Assembly (NCBI GenBank): GCA_048268485.1
Contig: JBLWVL010000035.1
Location: 1 to 30,812, forward strand
DNA from: Oceanospirillum sp048268485
Lineage (GTDB): Bacteria; Pseudomonadota; Gammaproteobacteria; Pseudomonadales; Halomonadaceae
DNA length: 30,812 nt
Reading direction: 5' to 3'
Shown here: in pieces, positions 16,653-25,012 of the stretch
Layout: every line of letters begins with the position of its first letter
Position numbering within the stretch: the first letter of the stretch is position 1
Program-made: the position numbers and the translations under genes
The notes under the pieces: model-generated
What the model was told of the DNA's origin: nothing
What the model saw: only the letters and a program-made list of their open reading frames with translations
Databases searched by the model: none

Positions 16653-18431
16653 ATGACACCTTCCGCAAAGAGGCCTGCAACCGGGCAGGCATCAGCTCCA
16701 AGAGCCAGACAGAATCGTCTGCAGCGTGTTTTTCCGATTCTTGGCTGGTTGGCTGATTATCGCCGGGAAACTCTGGTTAATGATGGTTTGGCCGGTATTA
16801 TTGTGGCGATCATGCTGGTGCCTCAAGGTATGGCTTATGCTTTTCTGGCTGGTTTGCCACCAGAAATGGGGCTTTATGCCGGTATTCTTCCCCTCTTTAT
16901 TTATGCATTGCTGGGCAGTAGTCGTAGTCTTGCAGTCGGGCCGGTGGCGATTGCCTCGCTGATGGTCGGTGAAGCAGTATCCCAGCACGCTCAGCCGGGG
17001 ACTGACCTTTATATCACCACGGCGATGGTGTTGGCGTTACTGGTCGGTCTTGTTCTTCTGCTGATGTTTATTTTACGCCTTGGCACCCTGGTCAACTTCC
17101 TCAGCCACTCTGTGATTACCGGTTTTACCAGTGCGGCAGCTCTGATGATCGCATTTAGCCAGCTGAAGTATGTCTTTGGGCTGGAGTTTCCCAGAGGCCA
17201 TCAGTTTTATGAAACGCTGAATAATCTGACCGTCAACCTGCCGGATTTTAATCCGGCTACTCTGACAATCGCTGTGACTGCGTTCTTTATTATGTGGTTC
17301 AGTAAAAAACATCTGGTGAACCTGCTGAAAAAAATGGGTGTTTCTCCACTAATGGCAGGATCTGTGGCTAAGGCTGGCCCAATGTTTGCCATTTTGGCAG
17401 GGGTTGGTCTGGTGGTTGGTTTTGATTTGCACAGTGAGTCAGGCGTGAAAATTGTTGGAGAGATTCCTTCTGGCTTACCCTCTTTCTCTCTGCTGCCTTT
17501 TGAGATGGATTGGTGGTTAAGTCTTCTGCCTGCCGCCCTGCTGATCGCTTTGGTCGGCTTTCTTGAGAGTGTTTCTGTGGGTACGGCTCTGGCCAGTAAG
17601 CGCCGGGAGCGTATCAGACCGGATAAGGAGCTTGTTGCCTTAGGCTTTGCCAATATAGGTGCGGCTCTTGGTGGGGCGTATCCGGTGGCTGGTGGTTTTG
17701 GGCGCTCCATGGTGAATGATGCTTCAGGTGCTCAGACGACCGTGGCATCAGTGATTACCGCCTCGGGTTTGGCACTGACCGTACTCTATTTTACGCCCTG
17801 GTTCTATTATCTGCCAAAAGCGGTTCTTGGAGTGATTGTGATTATGGCTGTGCTGCCGTTGATCGATCTTTCGGGTATCAAAAATACCTGGAGCTTCAAC
17901 CGGGCTGATGCCCTCACTCTTGCCGTGACATTTGCCACAGTGCTGGCTGTCGGTGTAGAAGCAGGCCTGTTGGCGGGGATGGTGTTATCGGTTGCCTTGT
18001 TGCTGCAGCGTACCAGTAAACCTCATATCGCTGTTGTGGGCCGGGTTGGGGATAGCGAGCATTTCCGCAACGTCAAACGCTTTGAGGTGAAAACCAACCC
18101 ATGCTGTCTGGGGCTGCGTATTGATGAAAATCTCTATTTTGCCAACACCCGTTATATCGAAGATGAGGTGATGGCCATTGTTTCGGAGCAACCTCAGCTG
18201 CAGCACCTGGTGCTGATCTGTAACGGAATCAGCTTTATTGATGCCAGTGCGTTGGAGACCCTTGAGATGATGACTGAGAATTTAAAAGAATCAGGCATTA
18301 CGCTGCACCTGTCTGATGTGAAAGGGCCGGTTATGGATCAGCTGAAGCAAACGGATTTTCTGCATCGTCTGAAGCCGGGGCAGGTTTATCTGAGCACCCA
18401 TGAGGCGATGCGGGATCTGTGCGATCTGTAA
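16653..18431 (+). CDS. SulP-family inorganic anion transporter with STAS domain
   Basis: A 592-residue SLC26/SulP permease. A polar N-terminus (1-35) is followed by the transporter core (about 40-440, starting DGLAGIIVAIMLVPQGMAYA, with the family AGLPPEMGLYAG and GSSRSLAVGPVA). A cytoplasmic STAS domain (about 450-580, with SFIDASALETLE) ends the protein. Substrates in the family include sulfate, bicarbonate and carboxylates; the divergent persulfide dioxygenase-like gene makes sulfate or sulfite plausible here. The Shine-Dalgarno is weak. A terminator follows. Confidence 0.9.
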   Translation: MTPSAKRPATGQASAPRARQNRLQRVFPILGWLADYRRETLVNDGLAGIIVAIMLVPQGMAYAFLAGLPPEMGLYAGILPLFIYALLGSSRSLAVGPVAIASLMVGEAVSQHAQPGTDLYITTAMVLALLVGLVLLLMFILRLGTLVNFLSHSVITGFTSAAALMIAFSQLKYVFGLEFPRGHQFYETLNNLTVNLPDFNPATLTIAVTAFFIMWFSKKHLVNLLKKMGVSPLMAGSVAKAGPMFAILAGVGLVVGFDLHSESGVKIVGEIPSGLPSFSLLPFEMDWWLSLLPAALLIALVGFLESVSVGTALASKRRERIRPDKELVALGFANIGAALGGAYPVAGGFGRSMVNDASGAQTTVASVITASGLALTVLYFTPWFYYLPKAVLGVIVIMAVLPLIDLSGIKNTWSFNRADALTLAVTFATVLAVGVEAGLLAGMVLSVALLLQRTSKPHIAVVGRVGDSEHFRNVKRFEVKTNPCCLGLRIDENLYFANTRYIEDEVMAIVSEQPQLQHLVLICNGISFIDASALETLEMMTENLKESGITLHLSDVKGPVMDQLKQTDFLHRLKPGQVYLSTHEAMRDLCDL

Positions 18432-18459
18432 GCTGAAGAGGTTATGAAGACGCGATGTT

Positions 18460-18486
18460 AAAGGCTCAGATCTCTGAGCCTTTTTT
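18460..18486 (+). terminator. SulP terminator
   Basis: AAAGGCTCAG pairs with CTGAGCCTTT (18460-18469 with 18474-18483), followed by T to 18486. Confidence 0.88.
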
Positions 18487-18522
18487 GCTTGGCTCAGTCT
18501 GAAATAGACTCAGAAGCCAAGA

Positions 18523-18840
18523 TTATGATGGGGTCTGGGATTGTGGCTTCTTAGGGAGGAGTAGTTGTTTTTCCAGATTGCGCACCAAATGAGCTGCATC
18601 TTCAGCATTCCATTTCAGCTGAGCTAATGCCCGAGAGAAGCCTTCAATGATTGCTTCTTTCTCTGCTGCAGACGGGCAGCTGAATGCCAGTCGGTTCAGC
18701 TCGGAATTAACGATGCCCAAGGCCTGAGAGCCGCTTGCAGTCAACTCCGCCGCTCCCTTAAATACCTCTGTGTGAGGTTCCAGTAAATCACGGGTCAGTT
18801 GGCGCGCCCGCTCGGTTATGTTTTTAGTTAATGGATCCAT
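18523..18840 (-). CDS. Hypothetical helical protein (105 aa)
   Basis: A 105-residue, mostly helical protein without signal peptide or membrane segment; it begins MDPLTKNITERARQL and ends in a Pro/Gln/Ser tail (PKKPQSQTPS). A single Cys occurs near residue 54. GGAG 8 bp before the ATG supports translation. I do not recognise a family. It is convergent with SulP and divergent from the 19091 membrane protein. Confidence 0.6.
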   Translation of the reverse strand: MDPLTKNITERARQLTRDLLEPHTEVFKGAAELTASGSQALGIVNSELNRLAFSCPSAAEKEAIIEGFSRALAQLKWNAEDAAHLVRNLEKQLLLPKKPQSQTPS

Positions 18841-19090
18841 ATCAGGAACTCCGGATTCCCCCGTCAGAACAAAATCAGATTTTAGCTGCCAGAGTTGATA
18901 TCAGACAGCTTTATCGTCAGGTTGTATTTACTGGGGCTAGACTAACGGTAAAGGATGAGCGGGTAAAGCTGTTCTAACATATTGATTTGTAGATAAAGTT
19001 TTACATAGTAATATTTTGTCAGTATCCGTAATGTCAGCGATGCTATGTTTACGGTATAAGGTTTGCGGGCCCTGATAAAAGGAGGTTTGT

Positions 19091-19573
19091 ATGGGGGAGA
19101 TAGTGGCTGATTTTTATACGCCGTTATTAGCTACTGGTGTTTTTTGGATGCTGTTCAGGGAAGGCCGCCTACTGGCTGGGGTATTCTTTTTGTCCGTCAG
19201 CCTGTTAATAGTACTTCTATTCAGTGCACTGGAGGCTTATTTCGGGTTCTGGAAAAGCTGGGGTTTGGATTTCAGTACTCATAGTGCAATCCTGATTCCT
19301 TTTTATCAGATGCTGCTTGTTTTGGTGCTTTTACCAAAAGTGGGTGGAACTGGCTCTCTTCTCTGCTGGAGAATCAGGTTGCGACAGGGGGCTGCTCTGG
19401 CGGCAGCCCTTATCACTGGTGTGGGTTATGGCGGACTGATGATAGAGCTGAACTACCATACTCTGGCGGATATTCTCACAACAGTGATTAGTATTTATCC
19501 GCTGGTGTGGATCTGCTTTCACCTGCTTCAGCCTGCAGTTTTTTCTAACTCTGGAACGGAAAAGAGCCTCTGA
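19091..19573 (+). CDS. Membrane protein, possibly PAP2-like
   Basis: A 160-residue protein with about five hydrophobic segments. LDFSTHSAIL (about 56-65) and IELNYHTLADIL (about 118-129) are arranged like the PSGHS and SRxxxxxHxxxD motifs of PAP2 phosphatases, but the KxxxxxxRP motif is not seen and the second Arg is absent. It could be a degenerate or distant PAP2 protein, or an unrelated membrane protein. It has a near-ideal GGAGG 5 bp before the ATG. It ends 1 bp before the convergent crotonase gene, leaving no room for a separate terminator. Confidence 0.6.
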   Translation: MGEIVADFYTPLLATGVFWMLFREGRLLAGVFFLSVSLLIVLLFSALEAYFGFWKSWGLDFSTHSAILIPFYQMLLVLVLLPKVGGTGSLLCWRIRLRQGAALAAALITGVGYGGLMIELNYHTLADILTTVISIYPLVWICFHLLQPAVFSNSGTEKSL

Positions 19574-19574
19574 G

Positions 19575-20384
19575 TTATTTGAACTCAGGGTTTCTTTTCT
19601 GCAGATTCGCCTGAACTGCTTCCATTTGGTTAGGGCTGAATAAAATCCCGCGTTGCAGTTCTTCTTCCAGTGCCAGGCTTTCAGATGGACTCAGATTGTC
19701 AGTGTTAAACAGGTGCTTGATACCTTGTATAGCCTGGGGATTTTTCATGCTCAGTGTGTCTGCTAATACCCGTGCTTTTTCTTCAGGGTTGTCTTCGATC
19801 TGAGTGACCAGACCTAATTGTAGGGCCTGTGCTCCGGAAACCCGGTCACCGGTCATCGCCATCAGTTTAAGCTGATCTCGGGCGATCACTGAAGGTGCTA
19901 CCACCGAGATGCCCATATCCGGGATGATTCCCCAGCGAATCTCCATCACCGAGAGCTGACTTTCCGGGTGTGCGATACGGAAATCAGCGCCCAGGGCAAT
20001 CTGCAGACCACCACCAAAAACATAGCCATTAAGCGCGGCAATAACCGGCACTTTAAGCTGCTGCCAGCCAACGACAACCTGTTGTACATAGTTACCCAGT
20101 GCTTTGGCGTCTGCCAGTTGGTAATCTTCGGGCTGGCTGAGGAGCGTTTCCACCGCATTCGGGTCTGTCATCACGGCCTGAACATCAAGTCCGGCACAGA
20201 AGTTATCGCCTGCTGCGGTCAGAACCACAACACGGATAGAGCTGTCTGCAGCGATTTTCTGCTGGATCTGCAGAATTTCATTGAAAGTTTGCATATCCAG
20301 AGCATTCATTTTTTCCGGGCGGTTAAAGCGCACAGTGGCGATATGGCCCGAGCGTTCAAAGGCGATCCGTGTGGTATCAGACAT
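19575..20384 (-). CDS. Enoyl-CoA hydratase/isomerase-family (crotonase) protein
   Basis: A 269-residue crotonase-fold protein acting on acyl-CoA thioesters. Oxyanion-hole segments DNFCAGLDV (about 60-68) and GYVFGGGLQIALGAD are present. The first catalytic Glu of true hydratases (GGGCE) is Gln here, while the second acid position (VMEIRWGIIPDMG) is kept, so it is more likely an isomerase or a specialised lyase than a standard hydratase. GAGGG 5 bp before the ATG. No other beta-oxidation gene is adjacent. Confidence 0.85.
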   Translation of the reverse strand: MSDTTRIAFERSGHIATVRFNRPEKMNALDMQTFNEILQIQQKIAADSSIRVVVLTAAGDNFCAGLDVQAVMTDPNAVETLLSQPEDYQLADAKALGNYVQQVVVGWQQLKVPVIAALNGYVFGGGLQIALGADFRIAHPESQLSVMEIRWGIIPDMGISVVAPSVIARDQLKLMAMTGDRVSGAQALQLGLVTQIEDNPEEKARVLADTLSMKNPQAIQGIKHLFNTDNLSPSESLALEEELQRGILFSPNQMEAVQANLQKRNPEFK

Positions 20385-20540
20385 AAATCCCTCGTTATTG
20401 TTTTCTTGTTTCGTGTTGGTTGTCCGTTAGGCGCTGCATACCTATGCCGGAAAGAAGCGATACGTTATCTTCAGACTCGGTGCAGAGCTGGAAACATTTA
20501 AACACTTGTTTGAAAATAGCTCAAGAAGGAGGCCGCCCTA

Positions 20541-20654
20541 ATGGCGTATGACACAGACGGATGGGGTTGGAGTTTTGAAAATCAGAGGCCGCTAATAAGG
20601 AGGTCAGCCATCGGCTCATTGCCGATGGCTACTATGTCCGGACAGGAAGGTTAA
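20541..20654 (+). CDS. Candidate small ORF (37 aa) with consensus Shine-Dalgarno
   Basis: AAGGAGG (20526-20532) lies 8 bp before an ATG opening a 37-residue frame that starts MAYDTDGWGWSFENQRP and ends at TAA 20652-20654. A perfect 10-bp hairpin (20606-20630) and a second AAGGAGG-like stretch lie inside it. No family is recognised; it could equally be a remnant or a structured RNA. Confidence 0.3.
   Translation: MAYDTDGWGWSFENQRPLIRRSAIGSLPMATMSGQEG
20606..20630. other. Perfect 10-bp hairpin downstream of gloA
   Basis: AGCCATCGGC (20606-20615) pairs with GCCGATGGCT (20621-20630), loop TCATT. Neither strand has a T run after it, so it is not a standard intrinsic terminator. It may stabilise the 3' end of the gloA mRNA. 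Confidence 0.6.
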
Positions 20655-20655
20655 G

Positions 20656-21066
20656 TTAGTCCTGGCCAAGCCCTTTGCCGGCAAACTTACTGGCGATCAG
20701 TTCGATCGCGTAACCATCAGGATCACGAACGAAAGCGATCTCGGTATTGCCTCCTTTCACTGGCCCCGGTTCGCGGGTGATAATGCCTCCGGCTGCACGG
20801 ATCTTATCGCAGGCGCTGTAAACATCATCAACCTCAATGGCAAGATGCCCAAAGCCGCTGCCCATATCGTACTCGCTGGTGCCCCAGTTGTAGGTCAGTT
20901 CGATAACAGTCGTGTCGGATTCATCGCCGTAGCCAAGAAACGCCAGAGTGTACTTGTACTCTTCGTTTTCAGACTGACGCAGTAGCTTCATGCCCATCAC
21001 ATGGGTATAAAACTCGATGGACTTTTGCAGGTCGCCAACCCGCAGCATAGTGTGTAGTAAACGCAT
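20656..21066 (-). CDS. gloA: Lactoylglutathione lyase (glyoxalase I)
   Basis: A 136-residue glyoxalase I that isomerises the methylglyoxal-glutathione hemithioacetal to S-lactoylglutathione. The four metal ligands are at exactly the E. coli positions: His5, Glu56, His74 and Glu122. The short form is typical of nickel-dependent bacterial enzymes. GGAG precedes the ATG. In P. aeruginosa gloA1 (PA3524) is next to argG; here sulfur and other genes lie between. Confidence 0.96.
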   Translation of the reverse strand: MRLLHTMLRVGDLQKSIEFYTHVMGMKLLRQSENEEYKYTLAFLGYGDESDTTVIELTYNWGTSEYDMGSGFGHLAIEVDDVYSACDKIRAAGGIITREPGPVKGGNTEIAFVRDPDGYAIELIASKFAGKGLGQD

Positions 21067-21231
21067 AATTTCTCCGCTAATCGGTCAGTTTTTATGTTGA
21101 CGTTATTCTGTAAAGCCAGGTTTGATACTTGTTGAGTGAGTGGGGATGCAGGAGGCAGATTACAATAGAACCCATCACAGAGTAATTAATCACTGTTCGG
21201 TTATCGCATTATTCCAATTTTTGGGTATCCA

Positions 21232-21810
21232 TTATTTATACGCACGCTTTTCTATATTTGGAATGTTTACTGTATGTTTCTGGAATAACCCTTTCTCGGC
21301 ATCTTTATGACAGGCGTTACAGCGACTGCTACTGCCGACATCCGGATTGTCGATGATAAACCGGGTTTTATTGTTCAGTACCTTATCATGCTTTAGTCGC
21401 CAGAAACTGAGCTCGGTGATGCGAAGCGGGACTGGTGTCTGCAACCTTTTGGTGAAGTCTTTAAATTGACCCGCATTGTTACTATCACTGGCATAATTCT
21501 TCAGATAGTTGAGAATTTCTGCCTGATTCTGATCTGGTGTTGCGACTTCGCCAAAATGATCGTGCAGGTTGGCAAACAGGCTTTGCCAGCTGGCTTTGGG
21601 TAGAACCTGAGGGGGATAAGCGATATGACAGGCACCGCATTCAAACTGATAGCGCTCATCCAAGGGAAACTCGGCCTGATAGCCGCGATCCTCATTATCG
21701 TCTCCTCCCAGTGACCACCAGGCTTGGGCTGACGAGGTAAACATCATGGCCGTCAGACAAAAGAACATGCGCAGCAGGGTAGTGCGGCGGGATAAGCATA
21801 AGAACGTCAT
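21232..21810 (-). CDS. Di-haem cytochrome c
   Basis: A 192-residue periplasmic protein with a signal peptide (cleavage near SSAQA-WW) and two haem-binding motifs, CGACH (58-62) and CNACH (164-168). It resembles the DHC-type di-haem cytochromes. Further His/Met residues could serve as second ligands. No partner oxidase, cytochrome b561 or SHP gene is adjacent. It starts at the ATG at 21810, with a weak AGG upstream; an internal Met at residue 15 is a less likely start, as it would shorten the basic n-region. It lies just downstream of the btuD stop in the same direction, with about 30 bp between, so it may be the last gene of the btuFCD transcript. Confidence 0.85.
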   Translation of the reverse strand: MTFLCLSRRTTLLRMFFCLTAMMFTSSAQAWWSLGGDDNEDRGYQAEFPLDERYQFECGACHIAYPPQVLPKASWQSLFANLHDHFGEVATPDQNQAEILNYLKNYASDSNNAGQFKDFTKRLQTPVPLRITELSFWRLKHDKVLNNKTRFIIDNPDVGSSSRCNACHKDAEKGLFQKHTVNIPNIEKRAYK

Positions 21811-21840
21811 AGGGTTACCTGTTGATCAGAGTGCAGGGTG

Positions 21841-22653
21841 TCAGGCCGGAATAAATACGGGCCCGGCTTCTGTTGTCAGACGACGAATCGGGTGCTGATA
21901 GAGGCGTTGGAGCTTCTCCTCGGTCAGTAACGCCTCTTTGATACCCATTTCGGGGCCACTACCGTTTTTGTCAGAGGGAAAGAGAAGGATCAGTTTGTCA
22001 CAGAAGCGCTGGGCCAGATTCAGATCATGAAGGCTCATCAGTAGCGTACCGGACTGAGCTTTAACCGAGTCGATCAGGTGTTCCAGAAGACTGACCTGAT
22101 GGTGCAGGTCCAGATGGTTAGCCGGTTCGTCCAGTAGCCAGACTTTGGGCTGTTGTACCAGAAGTGTTGCGATCTTGAGCCGCTGACGCTCTCCGCCGGA
22201 GAGTTGATCGATATTGCGCTGACAATAATCGGTAAGGCCGACCTGTTCCAGTGCTGCCATTGCGATGGTTTCATCTTCTGAGCTTTCCCAGCTGAAGTGC
22301 CCCATATGAGGATGTCGTCCCTGGAGTGCGGTTTCCAGAACGGTAGCTGGAAACGCTGTACTATCATCCTGCAGTAAAAAACCCAGCTGTTGTGCCCGTT
22401 GCCGGTTTTTCAGTTGTTGCAACGGTTTTCCCTGTAACAGAACGTCTCCCTGATCCGCTTTCCGCAGTCCTGCCAGAGTATGCAGCAGAGTGGTTTTACC
22501 AGCACCATTGCCCCCCAGAATACCCCAGACCTCACCTGCTTTAAGATTAATCTGCCAATTTTGGCACAGAGTTTTTCCGCCAATACTGATGGTCAGATTG
22601 CTGCCGGTCAGTAGAGGTCGTTGGCTTATACTGTCTTTTATACGGCTGTTCAT
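21841..22653 (-). CDS. btuD: Cobalamin-type ABC transporter ATP-binding protein
   Basis: A 270-residue FecE/BtuD-family ATPase. Walker A GGNGAGKTT (47-55), Q-loop LLQDD, signature LSGGERQRL, Walker B VWLLDEP and the H-loop SLHDLNLA are intact. It overlaps the permease gene by ATGA, indicating translational coupling. The assignment to vitamin B12 rests on the BtuF-like binding protein in the same operon; haem or siderophore systems share this architecture. Confidence 0.88.
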   Translation of the reverse strand: MNSRIKDSISQRPLLTGSNLTISIGGKTLCQNWQINLKAGEVWGILGGNGAGKTTLLHTLAGLRKADQGDVLLQGKPLQQLKNRQRAQQLGFLLQDDSTAFPATVLETALQGRHPHMGHFSWESSEDETIAMAALEQVGLTDYCQRNIDQLSGGERQRLKIATLLVQQPKVWLLDEPANHLDLHHQVSLLEHLIDSVKAQSGTLLMSLHDLNLAQRFCDKLILLFPSDKNGSGPEMGIKEALLTEEKLQRLYQHPIRRLTTEAGPVFIPA

Positions 22654-23699
22654 ACAGTACCCCGGTTGCTTTTCTGTAGTACCCAGAGGAAAACCGGTAC
22701 GCCGATAAAGGCAGTGATCACACCGACCGGCAGCTGCTGTGGGGCGATTAGAGTACGGGCGAGAGTATCAGCCAGCAGCAGAAGGCACGCTCCTGCCAGG
22801 GCCGTTGCCGGTAACAACAAACGGTGATCGGAACCGATGCTCAGGCGCAGAATATGGGGCACCACCAGACCAAGAAAGCCAACACTACCCGCTTGAGTGA
22901 CCGCTGATGCTGTTAACACCGATGCCAGTAAGTACAGGGTTATCTGCAAAGGGTAAACGGCGACCCCCAGAGCTTTAGCCTGCAACTCCCCTCTGAGCAT
23001 CATATTCAATGGTCTTGCCAAAAGGGCACTGATAATCAGGCTGGTCAGCAGGAATAGCCCGTGCCAGCCGGGTAGGGTGGCGCGACTCAGGTCACCCATC
23101 AGCCAAAACAGCATCCCGCGCAGTTGATTATCCTCGCCGATTGAGAGCATAAAGCTGATAACTGCGCCCCAACCAGCTGCGGTGACGACACCTGTTAACA
23201 GTAGGCGGGATGGTGACCAGATACCACTGGCGTGGGATAAGCCAAAAACCAGCAGCAGATTGGTTAAAGCGCCAACAAAGGCGCTGCCGGAAACCCAGAA
23301 ACTACCCAGCCCCGCCATAATACTGAACAGGGCTCCCACCGCAGCACCGCCGGATACCCCAAGGACATAAGGGTCAGCCAGAGGGTTGCGTAGCAGTACC
23401 TGCATCAGGCATCCGGCTAAAGCAAGCTCAGCACCAACCACTAATGCAGAAAGAGACCGGGGTAGGCGAAGCTCGGTAATAATGGTCGCAGGTAGTGCAT
23501 TGACCGGAGAACTGCCCAGACCTGCATGATATTGAATGAGTTGCCAGAGGTCTGTAATGGTCACATCAATACTGCCCGTCAGTAGAGATAGAACAAGACT
23601 CAGTATGCACGCCAGAGCTAAGCCCCCAAGCCAGAAAAGAGCTCTTAGCTTTTGCTGCTGGCTATAGCTGAGTTTTCCCCCGTAAATGTCAGGGGTCAT
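22650..23699 (-). CDS. btuC: FecCD-family permease, cobalamin type
   Basis: A 349-residue inner-membrane permease with about 9-10 hydrophobic segments. Family signatures are LRLPRSLSALVVGAELALAG and RNPLADPYVLGVSGGAA (residues about 90-130), and FLGLVVPHILR near the C-terminus, the coupling region for the ATPase. The ATG at 23699 overlaps the btuF stop as ATGA; its own stop overlaps the btuD start the same way. A start 15 codons upstream exists within btuF but is unlikely. Confidence 0.9.
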   Translation of the reverse strand: MTPDIYGGKLSYSQQQKLRALFWLGGLALACILSLVLSLLTGSIDVTITDLWQLIQYHAGLGSSPVNALPATIITELRLPRSLSALVVGAELALAGCLMQVLLRNPLADPYVLGVSGGAAVGALFSIMAGLGSFWVSGSAFVGALTNLLLVFGLSHASGIWSPSRLLLTGVVTAAGWGAVISFMLSIGEDNQLRGMLFWLMGDLSRATLPGWHGLFLLTSLIISALLARPLNMMLRGELQAKALGVAVYPLQITLYLLASVLTASAVTQAGSVGFLGLVVPHILRLSIGSDHRLLLPATALAGACLLLLADTLARTLIAPQQLPVGVITAFIGVPVFLWVLQKSNRGTV

Positions 23700-24652
23700 A
23701 GTTGCTTGCTCATTGTGTTGCGGGTTTGTTCCAGCTGCTGGCAAAGACGCTCAGTACCCAATAAAACACGAACGGTCTGACGTTGAATATGCCCGGGTGG
23801 AATAAAGTGTAGCTGACCATTTTTTACGGCATTGATCGCGGGCCATTTGAGCCATTGGTCCAGCCATTCCGGACGCTCAACCCCCATGCCGCTGGCAACA
23901 ATCGCATCAGGGTTTGCCTTGAGTACGGCCTCTGCATCAATACGGGGGGCGATAGTATTCAAGTCAGCAAAGACATTTTGACCACCGCAGGCCTCAATCA
24001 CCTGATTAATCAGGTTTTGCCGGTTGATAGTAATCAGAGGTTGATTCCAGACCTGATAGAAAACGCGAACGGGTGTTTTATGCTGGTATTGGGCTTTAAG
24101 CCGGTCCAGTGTGTTGCGAAAACGGTCGGCCTCCTGCTGAGCCTGTTTCTGTGTGCCGGCCATCTGTCCGAAGCGTTCAAGGGTTATGGGGATCTGATCC
24201 AGAAAGCGGGTTTCTGTAATATAAACCGGTATGTTCAGCTGGCGCAGTTGCTCCAGTGCTACCGGGTGGTTACCACTTTTCCAGCCTATGACCACGTCTG
24301 GACGGAGCGCGAGAATCCGCTCAATATCCAGTTGAGTATAGCCGCCTACTCTGGGAAGTGCTTTAGCCGCTTCCGGGAAATCACTGTAATCTACAGCGGC
24401 GATGACCTTATTTCCTGCTCCTGCCGAGAAAAGAAGTTCGGTGACACTGGGGGCCAGACTGACAATGCGTTGTGCAGCCTGTTGCAGAACAACCTTGTTA
24501 TTGAGGTCATCCTGGAGCTCAATCGCGGCTGCGCGAACCGAAGGTGTGATTGAACAGCTCAACAGAAAAAAAGAGAAAAGCTTAATTAAATAGCCTGAGC
24601 CCAGATTTTTGGGCTGTAAAAGCGGGGCACTCGTATTCACGAAAACGTCCAT
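23696..24652 (-). CDS. btuF: Cobalamin-binding periplasmic protein (BtuF-like)
   Basis: A 318-residue class III binding protein with a signal peptide (hydrophobic core near 22-35, cleavage near SVRA-AAIEL). RIVSLAPSVTELLFSAGAG, YSDFPEAAK, GYTQLDIERILALRPDVVIGW and KSGN parallel E. coli BtuF, and the C-terminal LGTERLCQQLEQ also matches. It delivers vitamin B12 to BtuCD. It is first in a three-gene operon with ATGA overlaps. The n-region is unusually long (about 20 residues). No cobalamin riboswitch was recognised upstream. Confidence 0.85.
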   Translation of the reverse strand: MDVFVNTSAPLLQPKNLGSGYLIKLFSFFLLSCSITPSVRAAAIELQDDLNNKVVLQQAAQRIVSLAPSVTELLFSAGAGNKVIAAVDYSDFPEAAKALPRVGGYTQLDIERILALRPDVVIGWKSGNHPVALEQLRQLNIPVYITETRFLDQIPITLERFGQMAGTQKQAQQEADRFRNTLDRLKAQYQHKTPVRVFYQVWNQPLITINRQNLINQVIEACGGQNVFADLNTIAPRIDAEAVLKANPDAIVASGMGVERPEWLDQWLKWPAINAVKNGQLHFIPPGHIQRQTVRVLLGTERLCQQLEQTRNTMSKQL

Positions 24653-24852
24653 TATTTAGCTTAAGAGTTAGCATTGCAGATTTTGTGACTTCCTTAATCT
24701 GGCAGAGCGGGTGTCGACAGGGAGGCAAGTTTAGCAAGATAGACTGGCGGCTGCACAAAAAGAGCAGGTTGGGTTTAGATACCATCATAACAACGGAGAG
24801 AAAGAAGGGGGGTTGTGTTGCCGGTTATCATATTGTATTGGCGTGAGGTATA

Positions 24853-24878
24853 AAAAAACGGCCCGCAGGCCGTTTTTT
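24853..24878 (-). terminator. Terminator of the lysine-rich peptide gene
   Basis: An 11-bp stem (24853-24863 with 24868-24878) with A and T flanks and a CGCA loop, lying 18 bp past the stop on the minus strand. Confidence 0.88.
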
Positions 24879-24895
24879 ATGTACAAGGCAAAAAC

Positions 24896-25012
24896 TTACT
24901 TAGCTTTTTTCAGAGCTTTTTTCAGTTTTTTCAGTTTGCCTTCCTGTTTTTCGATCTTAGCTTCGCGTGCCTTGATCTCTTTTTTTACTTCTTTTTTAGC
25001 TACCTTAGCCAT
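24896..25012 (-). CDS. Lysine-rich small protein (38 aa)
   Basis: A 38-residue peptide with 16 Lys, 1 Arg and 5 Glu. It has Val/Ile/Leu/Ala at roughly heptad spacing, so a long amphipathic helix or coiled coil is likely, with a very basic C-terminus (LKKLKKALKKAK). AAGGAG 8 bp before the ATG and a strong terminator 18 bp after the stop are good evidence for a real gene. It may bind nucleic acid or membranes, but no family is recognised. It lies 116 bp downstream of the RHH-like gene on the same strand. Confidence 0.7.
   Translation of the reverse strand: MAKVAKKEVKKEIKAREAKIEKQEGKLKKLKKALKKAK

Noticed and set aside
20606..20630. Intrinsic terminator for gloA.
   Set aside because: The stem is perfect but has no T run on either strand.
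24653..24812. A cobalamin riboswitch before btuF.
   Set aside because: I could not find a B12 box or the conserved core on the minus strand.
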